DNA from: Acidobacteriota bacterium
GTDB taxonomy: Bacteria > Acidobacteriota > Terriglobia > Bryobacterales > Bryobacteraceae
Assembly: GCA_018268715.1 (NCBI GenBank)
Contig: JAFDVZ010000007.1
Location: forward strand, 558,001-622,000
Direction: 5' to 3'
DNA length: 64,000 nt
Numbering within the stretch: the first letter of the stretch is position 1; every line of letters begins with the position of its first letter. The position numbers were made by a program, and so were the translations under genes. Shown here one piece after another: positions 57,851 through 64,000 of this stretch. The notes beneath the pieces are model-generated. The model was not told the origin of the DNA and ran no database searches. It saw only the letters and a program-made list of their open reading frames with translations.

Positions 57851-57946
57851 CACGACGCGTTGCGTCGTTATAAACACGACGGGTTGCGTCGTAATTAACA
57901 CGGCGCCTTGCGTCGTCACAAGCATGAAGCGCTGCGTCGAGAAGCA
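57851..57946. repeat. Four 24-bp repeats, each centred on a 17-bp dyad
   Basis: Copies start at 57851, 57875, 57899 and 57923, with an exact period of 24 bp. The core of copy 1 is ACGACGC-GTT-GCGTCGT, a perfect inverted repeat; copies 2 and 3 each have one mismatch between arms, while copy 4 is degenerate in its left arm. GCGTCG is kept in all four. Spacers are AT-rich (TATAAA, AATTAA). The array ends 15 nt before the GTG start of the scaffold-like gene and covers its likely promoter, so it looks like an iterated operator for a dimeric regulator. Confidence 0.75.
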
Positions 57947-57961
57947 GGGGAGGGGGCAGCC

Positions 57962-60646
57962 GTGAGTCTGGACAAAAACTACAAACTTTTGGAGCCCGCG
58001 TCCAACGTGGGTCCGTCTGAGGATCAGGAGTTGTTCGCCCGCGAGATCGCCACTGGACAGCCGGTCACTGTCCATTTATTGGCGAAGGGTCGCAAGGCGG
58101 ACAATGACTCGTTGGTGCGCCGGATCCTGGCGCTGAACACCGCGGATCGGGTGCAGGTGCTCGACACCGGCGAGTACCAGGGTTATACATTTGTAGTCAC
58201 CCGCGTACTCCCGGGAGCCGCCGCATTCCGGACATGGATGACCACGGTCGCCCCGGAGCCGAAAGCGCCGCCCACCATCGACCGGTTGGGCTCCTTCAAA
58301 CTGCCGGTGAACATTGCGCCGCCGCCCGCCGAATCCAAGTCGGAGCCGGGCGAATTCACTCGCATGTTCATGGCCCCGGCCCCTCCCGCCACTTCGCCAT
58401 CGAGCCCGGCGTTTGATCCGGACGCAACCCAGCCGATGGAGGCGTTCAACCCGTCGAAGTTCTCCCAGCCCTCCGCCCCGCCGCCGGCGCCCGAGCCGCC
58501 GCCCACCCGGGAGCCCGGCGAATTTACACGCCAGTTCATGGCGCCCGCCGCGCCCAAACCATCCGCGCCACCGCCGCCGCCCGCTCCAGCGCCGCCGCCC
58601 CCCGCCGCCCCGCCGCCCGCGCCAGCGGCCACCGAACCCGGGGAATTCACGCGGCAGTTCATGAGCCCGGCCGCGCCCAAACCCTCCGCCCCCCCCGTGC
58701 AGGCGGCTGGCGACCCCGGCGATTTCTCCCGTCAATTCAAGGCCCCGGCGGCCCCCGCGCCCCCGGACGCCCCGCCGCCGCCCGCCGCCGAACCCGGCGA
58801 ATTCACGCGTCAGTTCATGGCTCCGGCAGCAGCCAAACCGACCGCGCCAGCGGCCGCCCCGCCGCCGCCTGCCGCCGAAGCGGGCGAGTTCACCCGCATG
58901 TTCCAGACCGGGCCCACCGCCGCTGTACCGCCGCCACCTGCGGCCCCCAAGCCGCCCGCGCCTCCGGCCGCCCCGCCGCCGCCCGCCGCTGAACCAGGCG
59001 AATTCACGCGCCAGTTCATGGCTCCGGCAGCACCCAAACCGACCGCGCCGCCCCCGCCGCCGCCCCCAGCCGCCAAGCCGCCCGCGCCTCCGGCCGTCCA
59101 GCCGCCGCCTGCCGCCGAAGCGGGCGAGTTCACCCGCATGTTCCAGACCGGGCCCACCGCCGCTGCACCGCCGCCGTCCGCAGCCGCCCCGCCGCCCGCG
59201 CCTCCGGCCGCCCCGCCGCCGCCCGCCGCCGAAGCGGGAGAATTCACCCGCATGTTCCAGACCGGGCCCACGACGCCGCCCCCCGCGCCCACCGCCGCTG
59301 CACCGCCGCCACCCGCGGCCCTCAAGCCGCCCGCGCCTCCGGCCGCCCCGCCGCCTGCCGCCGAACCGGGAGAATTCACCCGCATGTTCCAGGCGCCCCC
59401 GGAGCCGCCGTCTTCGGCCCAGCCCCCCGCGCCTACCGCCGCTGCGCCGCCGCCACCCGCGACCCCCAAGCCGCCCGCGCCTCCGGTCGTCCAGCCGCAA
59501 CCCGCCACCGGAGCGGGCGAGTTCACCCGCATGTTCCAGACCGGGACCACAACACCGTCCCCAGCGGCGCCCACCCCGCCGTCGCCGCCCCCAGCGCCAG
59601 CCGCCGCGGAAGCGGGCGAGTTCACCCGCATGTTCCAGACGCCGCCGCCCGAACCATCCAAGCAGCAGAAGCCGAAACCAGCAGGCGGAGTCATTGCGGT
59701 CCCCGGCGCCCCGCGGAAAATCGCGGTCCAGCGTCCCCCGAAATCCAGCGAACCCGGCGAGTTCACCCGGCTCTTCCAGACGCCGGCCGAAAAGGCCGCC
59801 CGTCCCCCGGCGCCTCCCGCTCCTCCACCCGCCGCTCCTCCGCCCGCCTCCAAGGAACCCGGCGAATTCACACGCCAGTTCCAATCGCCGGCCCAGCCCT
59901 CCAGCGCTCCGCCCGCATCGAAGGAGCCCGGCGAATTCACCCGCATGTTCGGAACGCCCGGCGCCGCCCCTCCCGCCCCGCCGCCTCCGCCTCCTTCCAG
60001 CGACGCCGGCGAGTTCACCAAGCTCTTCCAAACCCCGGTGGAGCCGCGCACGCCCGCTTTCGGCTCCGACGCGATGTTCGCGCCCCCGCCCCAGCGCCCG
60101 CCCGCATCCGCCGCCCCCGGCGGCGATTTTGAGAAGATCTTCCAGCAGCCCCAGCAACAGCAGCCGTCCACCCCATATGCGGCCACGCCCTCCACGCCCA
60201 AACCGGTCGGCGAATTCACCCGCATGCTCGACCCGTTCAACGCCCAGGGCAACGCTGGACCCACGCCCTTCGGCCCGGCCCAGCCGGCGCCTCCGCCGCC
60301 CTCCTCCGGCGCGCCCGGCGACTTCACACGAATGTTCGGCCCCGGCGCGGGCGGAGGCATGCCGGCCTCATCCTCCGGGATGGGCGCCACCGGCGCCTTT
60401 CACACACCCACCCACGGCGGAGGCGCCGCCGCTCCCTCACAGCCCCAAGGACCCGGCGAATACACGCGCATGTTCGAAGCGCCGGCCGCTCAACCGCCCG
60501 CCGCGGCCGGCGGCGCCGCGAAACGTCCCGCCAAGGCCATGGAGGAGCCCGCCAAGCCCAAATCGAACCTGCTGCTCATCATCATATTGAGCTCGCTGTT
60601 CGTGCTCGCCGTGCTGGTTGTGCTGTTCTTCGTCCTGCGATCGTAA
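57962..60646 (+). CDS. Membrane-anchored Pro/Ala-rich protein with 20 GEFTRxF motifs
   Basis: I start it at GTG 57962 (MSLDKNYKLLEPAS), with a strong GGGGAGGGGG upstream; the in-frame ATG at 57908 would translate the dyad repeats. Residues of about 1-105 resemble the N-lobe of a Ser/Thr kinase in outline (DNDSLVRRILALN, GYTFVVTRVLPGAAAF) but no catalytic loop follows. From about 130 to 840 there are 20 copies of [PA]GEFTR[MQL]F embedded in Pro/Ala linkers, and at about 868-892 one helix (LLLIIILSSLFVLAVLVVLFFV) ends the protein. So the long repeat region faces the cytoplasm, tail-anchored. It is divergent from tssKLM. No known function; a scaffold or phospho-docking protein is my inference. 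Confidence 0.85.
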   Translation: MSLDKNYKLLEPASNVGPSEDQELFAREIATGQPVTVHLLAKGRKADNDSLVRRILALNTADRVQVLDTGEYQGYTFVVTRVLPGAAAFRTWMTTVAPEPKAPPTIDRLGSFKLPVNIAPPPAESKSEPGEFTRMFMAPAPPATSPSSPAFDPDATQPMEAFNPSKFSQPSAPPPAPEPPPTREPGEFTRQFMAPAAPKPSAPPPPPAPAPPPPAAPPPAPAATEPGEFTRQFMSPAAPKPSAPPVQAAGDPGDFSRQFKAPAAPAPPDAPPPPAAEPGEFTRQFMAPAAAKPTAPAAAPPPPAAEAGEFTRMFQTGPTAAVPPPPAAPKPPAPPAAPPPPAAEPGEFTRQFMAPAAPKPTAPPPPPPPAAKPPAPPAVQPPPAAEAGEFTRMFQTGPTAAAPPPSAAAPPPAPPAAPPPPAAEAGEFTRMFQTGPTTPPPAPTAAAPPPPAALKPPAPPAAPPPAAEPGEFTRMFQAPPEPPSSAQPPAPTAAAPPPPATPKPPAPPVVQPQPATGAGEFTRMFQTGTTTPSPAAPTPPSPPPAPAAAEAGEFTRMFQTPPPEPSKQQKPKPAGGVIAVPGAPRKIAVQRPPKSSEPGEFTRLFQTPAEKAARPPAPPAPPPAAPPPASKEPGEFTRQFQSPAQPSSAPPASKEPGEFTRMFGTPGAAPPAPPPPPPSSDAGEFTKLFQTPVEPRTPAFGSDAMFAPPPQRPPASAAPGGDFEKIFQQPQQQQPSTPYAATPSTPKPVGEFTRMLDPFNAQGNAGPTPFGPAQPAPPPPSSGAPGDFTRMFGPGAGGGMPASSSGMGATGAFHTPTHGGGAAAPSQPQGPGEYTRMFEAPAAQPPAAAGGAAKRPAKAMEEPAKPKSNLLLIIILSSLFVLAVLVVLFFVLRS
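58340..60470 (+). repeat. In-gene repeats encoding the GEFTRxF motifs
   Basis: The DNA repeats are imperfect, but some are nearly identical over tens of bases. For example, the block around 58863-58925 recurs at 59103-59165, 240 bp apart. The array reads as a recently expanded, probably length-variable region. Confidence 0.75.
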
Positions 60647-60667
60647 CCCTCCATACGGACGTCCCCG

Positions 60668-60695
60668 GGGCGGCGGCCAAATCCGTCCGCCGCCC
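60668..60695 (+). terminator. Hairpin after the GEFTRxF-protein gene
   Basis: GGGCGGCGG (60668-60676) pairs perfectly with CCGCCGCCC (60687-60695) around a 10-nt loop, 21 nt past the stop. There is no T-tract. Confidence 0.55.
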
Positions 60696-60725
60696 TCGGG
60701 CGCGACATCGCCCCGGCCCACTTGT

Positions 60726-60731
60726 TAAGAT
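60726..60731 (+). promoter_or_regulatory. -10-like hexamer (TAAGAT) of the M20 peptidase gene
   Basis: TAAGAT ends 9 nt before the ATG at 60741. No Shine-Dalgarno is present before this ATG. It is another TANNNT-before-start case. Confidence 0.45.
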
Positions 60732-60740
60732 CGTGATCGA

Positions 60741-62117
60741 ATGCGGGTTTTTGCCCTGTGCTTGCTGCTGGCGCTTCCCGCGGTCGCCCTGGACGATAAC
60801 ATTCCTCTGCCCGACCGCGCCCGGCAGTATCTCATCGACCTGCTTAAGCTCGATACCACCAACCCTCCGGGTAACGAAACCCGGGTTGCCGAATACCTCC
60901 GGCAGGTCGCCGACACCCACGGCATTTCTTGCGAACTGCTCGGCCCGGACGCGCGCCGCCTCAACTTTGTGGCCCGTCTCAAGGGCGGAGTCCGCCGCCG
61001 TCCTCTCCTGTTAATCGCCCACAGCGACGTTGTCCCCGTCGACCGCGGCCAGTGGACCGTCGACCCGTTCCGCGGCGAAACCCGCGGCGGGTTCATCTTC
61101 GGCCGCGGCGCTGTCGACGACAAGAGCCTGCTCGCCGCCGAATTGGCCGTTCTGGTCGAACTCCGCCGCCGCAACATTCGTCTGAACCGCGACATCATTC
61201 TGCTGTCGGAAGCCGACGAGGAAGCCGGCGCCACCGGGATTCAGTGGATCGTGGACAAGGCCTGGGCGAAAATCGACGCCGAGTTCGCCCTCAACGAAGG
61301 CGGCTACATCTTCGAAACCTCCGACGGCGACCGCGCCTTCAACATTCAAACCGCCGAAAAGGTGCCCACCCGCGTCATTCTCACCGCGCACGGCGCCGCC
61401 GGTCACGGTTCGCTGCCCCGGCCCGACAATCCCGTCCTGCGGCTGTCCCGCGCCGTGGCGCGTCTGGCCGATTCCGATCAGCCCGTCCATGTGAACAGCG
61501 TGACGCGCCGCTACCTGCGCGAACTGTCCCGCCTCCCTGATTTCACCTGGCTCGCGCCCATGCTCCCCAAACTCGATAACCCCGCCCTCGCCGGCGCCGT
61601 CGCCAACCAGATCCGTTCCCGCGAGCCGGAGATCGAGGCCATGCTGCGCACCAGCGTCACACCCACCATGCTGAGGGCTAGCAATAAGGTGAACGTGATT
61701 CCCAACACCGCCGAAGCCCAGTTGGACGTCCGCCGCCTGCCCAGCGAAACCCGCGAGGAGATCGTCGCCCGTTTCCGCCAGACGATCAACGATCCTTCCA
61801 TCGACGTTACCGTCGCTGCCGCGCCCGGCATGCCCGCCACCGAGCCCAGCCCGCTGATCACACCCCTGTATCGCGCCATGGAGCGCGTGTTCAAGATCCA
61901 CTCCGAGGACGTCGTGCTACCCTACATGTCGCGCGGCGCCTCCGACAGTTCATTCCTGCGCGCCCGCGGAATGCCGGTCTACGGCGTCCCGTTGTTCGCC
62001 AAGGAGGGCGGCGACGCCCGCATCCACGGCAACGACGAACGCATATCTCCGAAAAACCTCGAGGACGGCGTCGAACTTCTCTGGCAAATCGTCATGGAAG
62101 TGGCCGGCCGCGAATAA
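60741..62117 (+). CDS. Secreted M20-family peptidase
   Basis: The signal peptide is MRVFALCLLLALPAVAL. The 458-residue protein has the M20 zinc motifs LLLIAHSDVVPVD near 92 (H and the following D), FIFGRGAVDDKS near 118 and LSEADEEAGATG near 155 (Glu-Glu). A dimerisation domain lies between about 200 and 320, and SRGASDSSFLRARG with a late His (ARIHGNDERISP) sits at the C-terminus. Family members are carboxypeptidases or deacylases acting on peptides or N-acyl amino acids. It is followed 8 nt later by the DeoC-like gene, so the two are probably co-transcribed. Confidence 0.92.
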   Translation: MRVFALCLLLALPAVALDDNIPLPDRARQYLIDLLKLDTTNPPGNETRVAEYLRQVADTHGISCELLGPDARRLNFVARLKGGVRRRPLLLIAHSDVVPVDRGQWTVDPFRGETRGGFIFGRGAVDDKSLLAAELAVLVELRRRNIRLNRDIILLSEADEEAGATGIQWIVDKAWAKIDAEFALNEGGYIFETSDGDRAFNIQTAEKVPTRVILTAHGAAGHGSLPRPDNPVLRLSRAVARLADSDQPVHVNSVTRRYLRELSRLPDFTWLAPMLPKLDNPALAGAVANQIRSREPEIEAMLRTSVTPTMLRASNKVNVIPNTAEAQLDVRRLPSETREEIVARFRQTINDPSIDVTVAAAPGMPATEPSPLITPLYRAMERVFKIHSEDVVLPYMSRGASDSSFLRARGMPVYGVPLFAKEGGDARIHGNDERISPKNLEDGVELLWQIVMEVAGRE

Positions 62118-62125
62118 GAGGATTG

Positions 62126-62857
62126 ATGACTCCCGCCGAAACGAACCCAACTCCTGTCTTTACGAGTTATGAGGACCTGTCCCGCTCCGTGGACTTCGCC
62201 ATTGTCGGCCCCGAGGCCTCGGACGATCGCATCGCCCAGACCTGCGAACAGGCCAAGGCCCGCCGCGTGGGCCGCCTTACCGTGCGCCCGTCCTCGCTCG
62301 ATCTGGTCACCCGCTGGATGGGCGGTAGCGGAATTTCCATCTGCGCGGCCGTGAGTTACCCGCATGGCGCCGACACCACGGCCGTGAAGTTATACGCCGT
62401 CCGCGACGCCATCAACCGCGGGGCCCGGGCCATTGAGACCATCCTGAGTCCCGGCCGCATGATTTCGCGCCAATTCCGTCATCTCGAGTCGGAAATTATG
62501 CAGATGACTCAGGAGTGCCACCGTTCCGGCGTCGAGTTCATCCTGGACTTCGAAATCGGGTGGCTCCCGCCGGATCTCCAGGCGATCGCCTGCAAACTCG
62601 CCCGTCGCACTGAGGTCGACGTGGTGCGCGCGGCCAGCCTCTATGGCCCTCCGGCAAGCGCTGAAGACGTCCAGTTGCTGGTGTCGAAGCTGGGCGAGTT
62701 GGCCAAAGTCTCCACGACGCTGCCCGAAACCCTGGAAGCCGCCGAAGCCGCCCGCGTTGCCGGTGTGGCTTGGTTCCAGACCGCCGCCCCCGAACCATTG
62801 CTCACTGCCTGGGACGTCGAAGTGAAGCGTCGCGCCGACGAGTTAGCGGCCGGTTGA
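62126..62857 (+). CDS. DeoC/LacD-aldolase-like protein without the Schiff-base lysine
   Basis: The 243-residue product starts at ATG 62126 (a TTG one codon earlier is less likely; GAGG 4 nt upstream). It has a TIM-barrel outline of deoxyribose-phosphate aldolase: GRLTVRPSSLDLV near 50, ICAAVSYPHGADTTAVKLY near 73, AINRGARAIETILSPGRM. Where DeoC has IKTSTGK with the catalytic lysine, this protein reads VVRAASLYGPP; the barrel Asp (VDVVFP in DeoC) is replaced by IETILS. So it is likely a non-aldolase paralogue. It ends 205 nt before the convergent glycosyltransferase gene. Confidence 0.78.
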   Translation: MTPAETNPTPVFTSYEDLSRSVDFAIVGPEASDDRIAQTCEQAKARRVGRLTVRPSSLDLVTRWMGGSGISICAAVSYPHGADTTAVKLYAVRDAINRGARAIETILSPGRMISRQFRHLESEIMQMTQECHRSGVEFILDFEIGWLPPDLQAIACKLARRTEVDVVRAASLYGPPASAEDVQLLVSKLGELAKVSTTLPETLEAAEAARVAGVAWFQTAAPEPLLTAWDVEVKRRADELAAG

Positions 62858-63062
62858 CCCGCGTCCGCGGGAAATGCCGATTTCTCCCGCCATGCCCGCG
62901 AAACCCTGAGTTCCACGAACTCTAACCCCGAATAACTCCATATCGAGGGCCTACCGCATGGCGGCGACCTCCTGGGCGCCGTCACCGGCCCAACCGATTG
63001 GACTACGGGCAACCTGGTCTTCTTCGGAAGCACTTTTGAGCGGGCGCCCTGCCAAGCAAGTC
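62858..63062. other. Non-coding convergent gap with small hairpins
   Basis: The largest gap in the window. A short hairpin (CCCGC-GTCC-GCGGG) directly follows the DeoC-like stop, and a perfect GAGTTC-CAC-GAACTC dyad sits at 62908-62922. From about 62941 a frame of some 45 codons reads through to 63078 with a GDLLGAVTGPTDWTTGNLVF stretch but no start codon. It could be a gene remnant or chance. Confidence 0.4.
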
Positions 63063-64000
63063 TCAACTGGTGACCTTTTCGAAAAAGGCCATCGAACGGC
63101 GGGCGCACTCGCGCCAGCGGTAGCGCTGGGCGCGCTCGCGGCCGGCCTGTCCAAGGCGGGAGCGCAGGCCGGCGTCCGTCAATAGCCGTTCCAGCGCCGA
63201 CCGGATCTCGGCGGGGCTGCGCGGGTCGGCGTAGAGGGCGCCGTCGCCGGCGATCTCGGGCAGGCAGGAGGCGTTTGAAGTCACCACTGGTACACTGGTG
63301 GCCATCGCCTGAGCCACCGGGAACCCGAACCCCTCGTACAGCGAAACATAGGCGAAAACGGCGGCGCCGGCAGTCAGCGACGGGATGTCGGATTCCGGCA
63401 CATAGCCAAGATAAGTGACCGATTTCAGCCGCTCCAGCGTCTGTTCCGACTTCCAACCGGCGGATCCAGCGACCACAAATTCGTATTCATGGCGCAACTC
63501 GTCGGGTAACTGGCGCCAGGCGTCGAGCAAGGTGTCCAGGTTCTTGCGAGGCTCGATGGTCCCAAGGAACAGGACGTAGGGCTTGGCTCGACGCAGCGGT
63601 ACGGCGTTGAAAAAGCGCTCATCGACGCCTGAATGGATCGTTTCGATGCGTTTTGGGTCGATTCCCAGTACATTAATGGCGTCCTGGCGGGTGTTTTCGG
63701 ACACCGCGATCAGGCCGGCGGCCCGTTTCAGGATGCGATCGGCGAAGTAACGGTCGGCGGCGATGTTGCCCGGGGTATGGAGTTCGGGCATCAGGTAGCT
63801 GGTCATGTCGTGCAGCGTCGCCGTCAGGCGGGCGCGACGGGGCGGGACACGGACCATGTTCGAGGAGTGGAACACGTCGTAACCCCGGCAGACGGCGTCG
63901 AGGGCCGTGCTACCCAGGTGGTTGATCGCGAACACGGCGGCGAGCCTCGGCCAGGTGGCCCAGGGCGCCAGAACCGAGGCGTCGTGGTTGAGCGGACGGT
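63063..64000 (-). CDS. Family 4-type glycosyltransferase, 5' end missing
   Basis: The frame is open to the right window edge, so the N-terminal domain is incomplete. It shows a GT-B C-lobe: RAAGLIAVSENTRQDAINVL, RIETIHSGVDERFF, PYVLFLGTIEPRKNLDTLLDAW (the donor-binding start of the C-lobe), VTYLGYVPESDIPSLTAGA and AYVSLYEGFGFPVAQAMA with the Glu-x(7)-Glu-like donor site. Such enzymes build polysaccharide or lipid-linked glycans. It ends with its stop at 63063, convergent with the DeoC-like gene. The acceptor and donor are unknown. Confidence 0.9.
   Translation of the reverse strand, partial: RPLNHDASVLAPWATWPRLAAVFAINHLGSTALDAVCRGYDVFHSSNMVRVPPRRARLTATLHDMTSYLMPELHTPGNIAADRYFADRILKRAAGLIAVSENTRQDAINVLGIDPKRIETIHSGVDERFFNAVPLRRAKPYVLFLGTIEPRKNLDTLLDAWRQLPDELRHEYEFVVAGSAGWKSEQTLERLKSVTYLGYVPESDIPSLTAGAAVFAYVSLYEGFGFPVAQAMATSVPVVTSNASCLPEIAGDGALYADPRSPAEIRSALERLLTDAGLRSRLGQAGRERAQRYRWRECARRSMAFFEKVTS

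Noticed and set aside
57851-57946. The repeats as a CRISPR array
   Set aside because: The period is 24 bp with near-constant spacers of only 7 bp, and no cas genes are near; the dyad and position fit an operator.
58076-60157. A minus-strand Gly/Arg-rich frame (693 codons) opposite the GEFTRxF gene
   Set aside because: It is the reverse of Pro/Ala codons; the plus frame has a Shine-Dalgarno, a membrane anchor and conserved motifs.
62951-63154. Short minus-strand ORF before the glycosyltransferase stop
   Set aside because: It overlaps the glycosyltransferase in another frame and has only low-complexity Ala/Ser/Arg sequence.

Overview
The window looks like a stretch of chromosome from a soil or sediment acidobacterium of the Bryobacterales / 'Solibacter' type. 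The DNA is GC-rich and densely coding on both strands. The clues are an NHL-repeat protein ending in the Solibacter-type TIGR03437 domain, two PSD1-cytochrome/DUF1501 gene pairs, an Oar-like TonB-dependent receptor with a carboxypeptidase-regulatory N-terminus, multi-PAS hybrid kinases and a ceramidase-like secreted hydrolase. This assignment is inferred from gene families only. I see no rRNA, tRNA, insertion sequence, prophage or CRISPR array, and no gap longer than about 205 bp between genes.

Layout. 1-2153: 3' part of a propeller/Y_Y_Y hybrid kinase, cut by the window edge. 2154-9770 (minus): a REC-PAS-PAS hybrid kinase, an FlK-like thioesterase overlapping it, the NHL/TIGR03437 protein, a GNAT-like protein and a small secreted protein. 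9900-17906 (minus): CCA-adding enzyme, PSD1 cytochrome, DUF1501 protein, leucyltransferase, CvpA-like membrane protein and a secreted protein. 17938-20160 (plus): APC permease with a UspA-like tail. 20150-25653 (minus): zinc-ribbon protein and an envelope module (DUF5666-like protein, TonB receptor, Gly-rich protein), all three of the latter carrying Gly/Met-rich low complexity. A CpxR/CpxA-like pair (25800-27793) diverges from it across GTAAA repeats that resemble a CpxR box. 27762-31172 (minus): two tiny coupled ORFs, a ceramidase-like protein, purN and purM. 31225-35209 (plus): three tandem secreted amidohydrolases, of which only the middle one keeps its metal ligands. 35305-41067 (plus): a second PSD1/DUF1501 pair, then an enolase-superfamily enzyme. 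41149-47960 (plus): a multi-PAS/GAF hybrid kinase, an HSL-type esterase overlapping a Baeyer-Villiger-type monooxygenase, and a secreted protein. 48062-52147: an M23 peptidase running convergently into an aminotransferase that is coupled to proS. 52220-57756 (minus): tssK-tssL-tssM, a partial type VI secretion set. 57962-60646 (plus): a membrane-anchored Pro/Ala-rich protein with 20 copies of a GEFTRxF motif. Then an M20 peptidase, a DeoC-like protein that appears to lack its Schiff-base lysine, and the 3' part of a glycosyltransferase on the minus strand.

The most unusual locus is 56-61 kb. An isolated TssKLM set and the 20-motif scaffold-like protein diverge from a 205-bp region holding four exact-period (24 bp) copies of a dyad, which looks like an iterated operator. 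The N-terminus of the scaffold resembles a kinase N-lobe fragment, and the repeated threonine could be a phospho-docking site. This is inference, but testable. A second recurring feature is a TANNNT hexamer placed 6-11 nt before several start codons that lack a Shine-Dalgarno sequence, suggesting leaderless transcripts.
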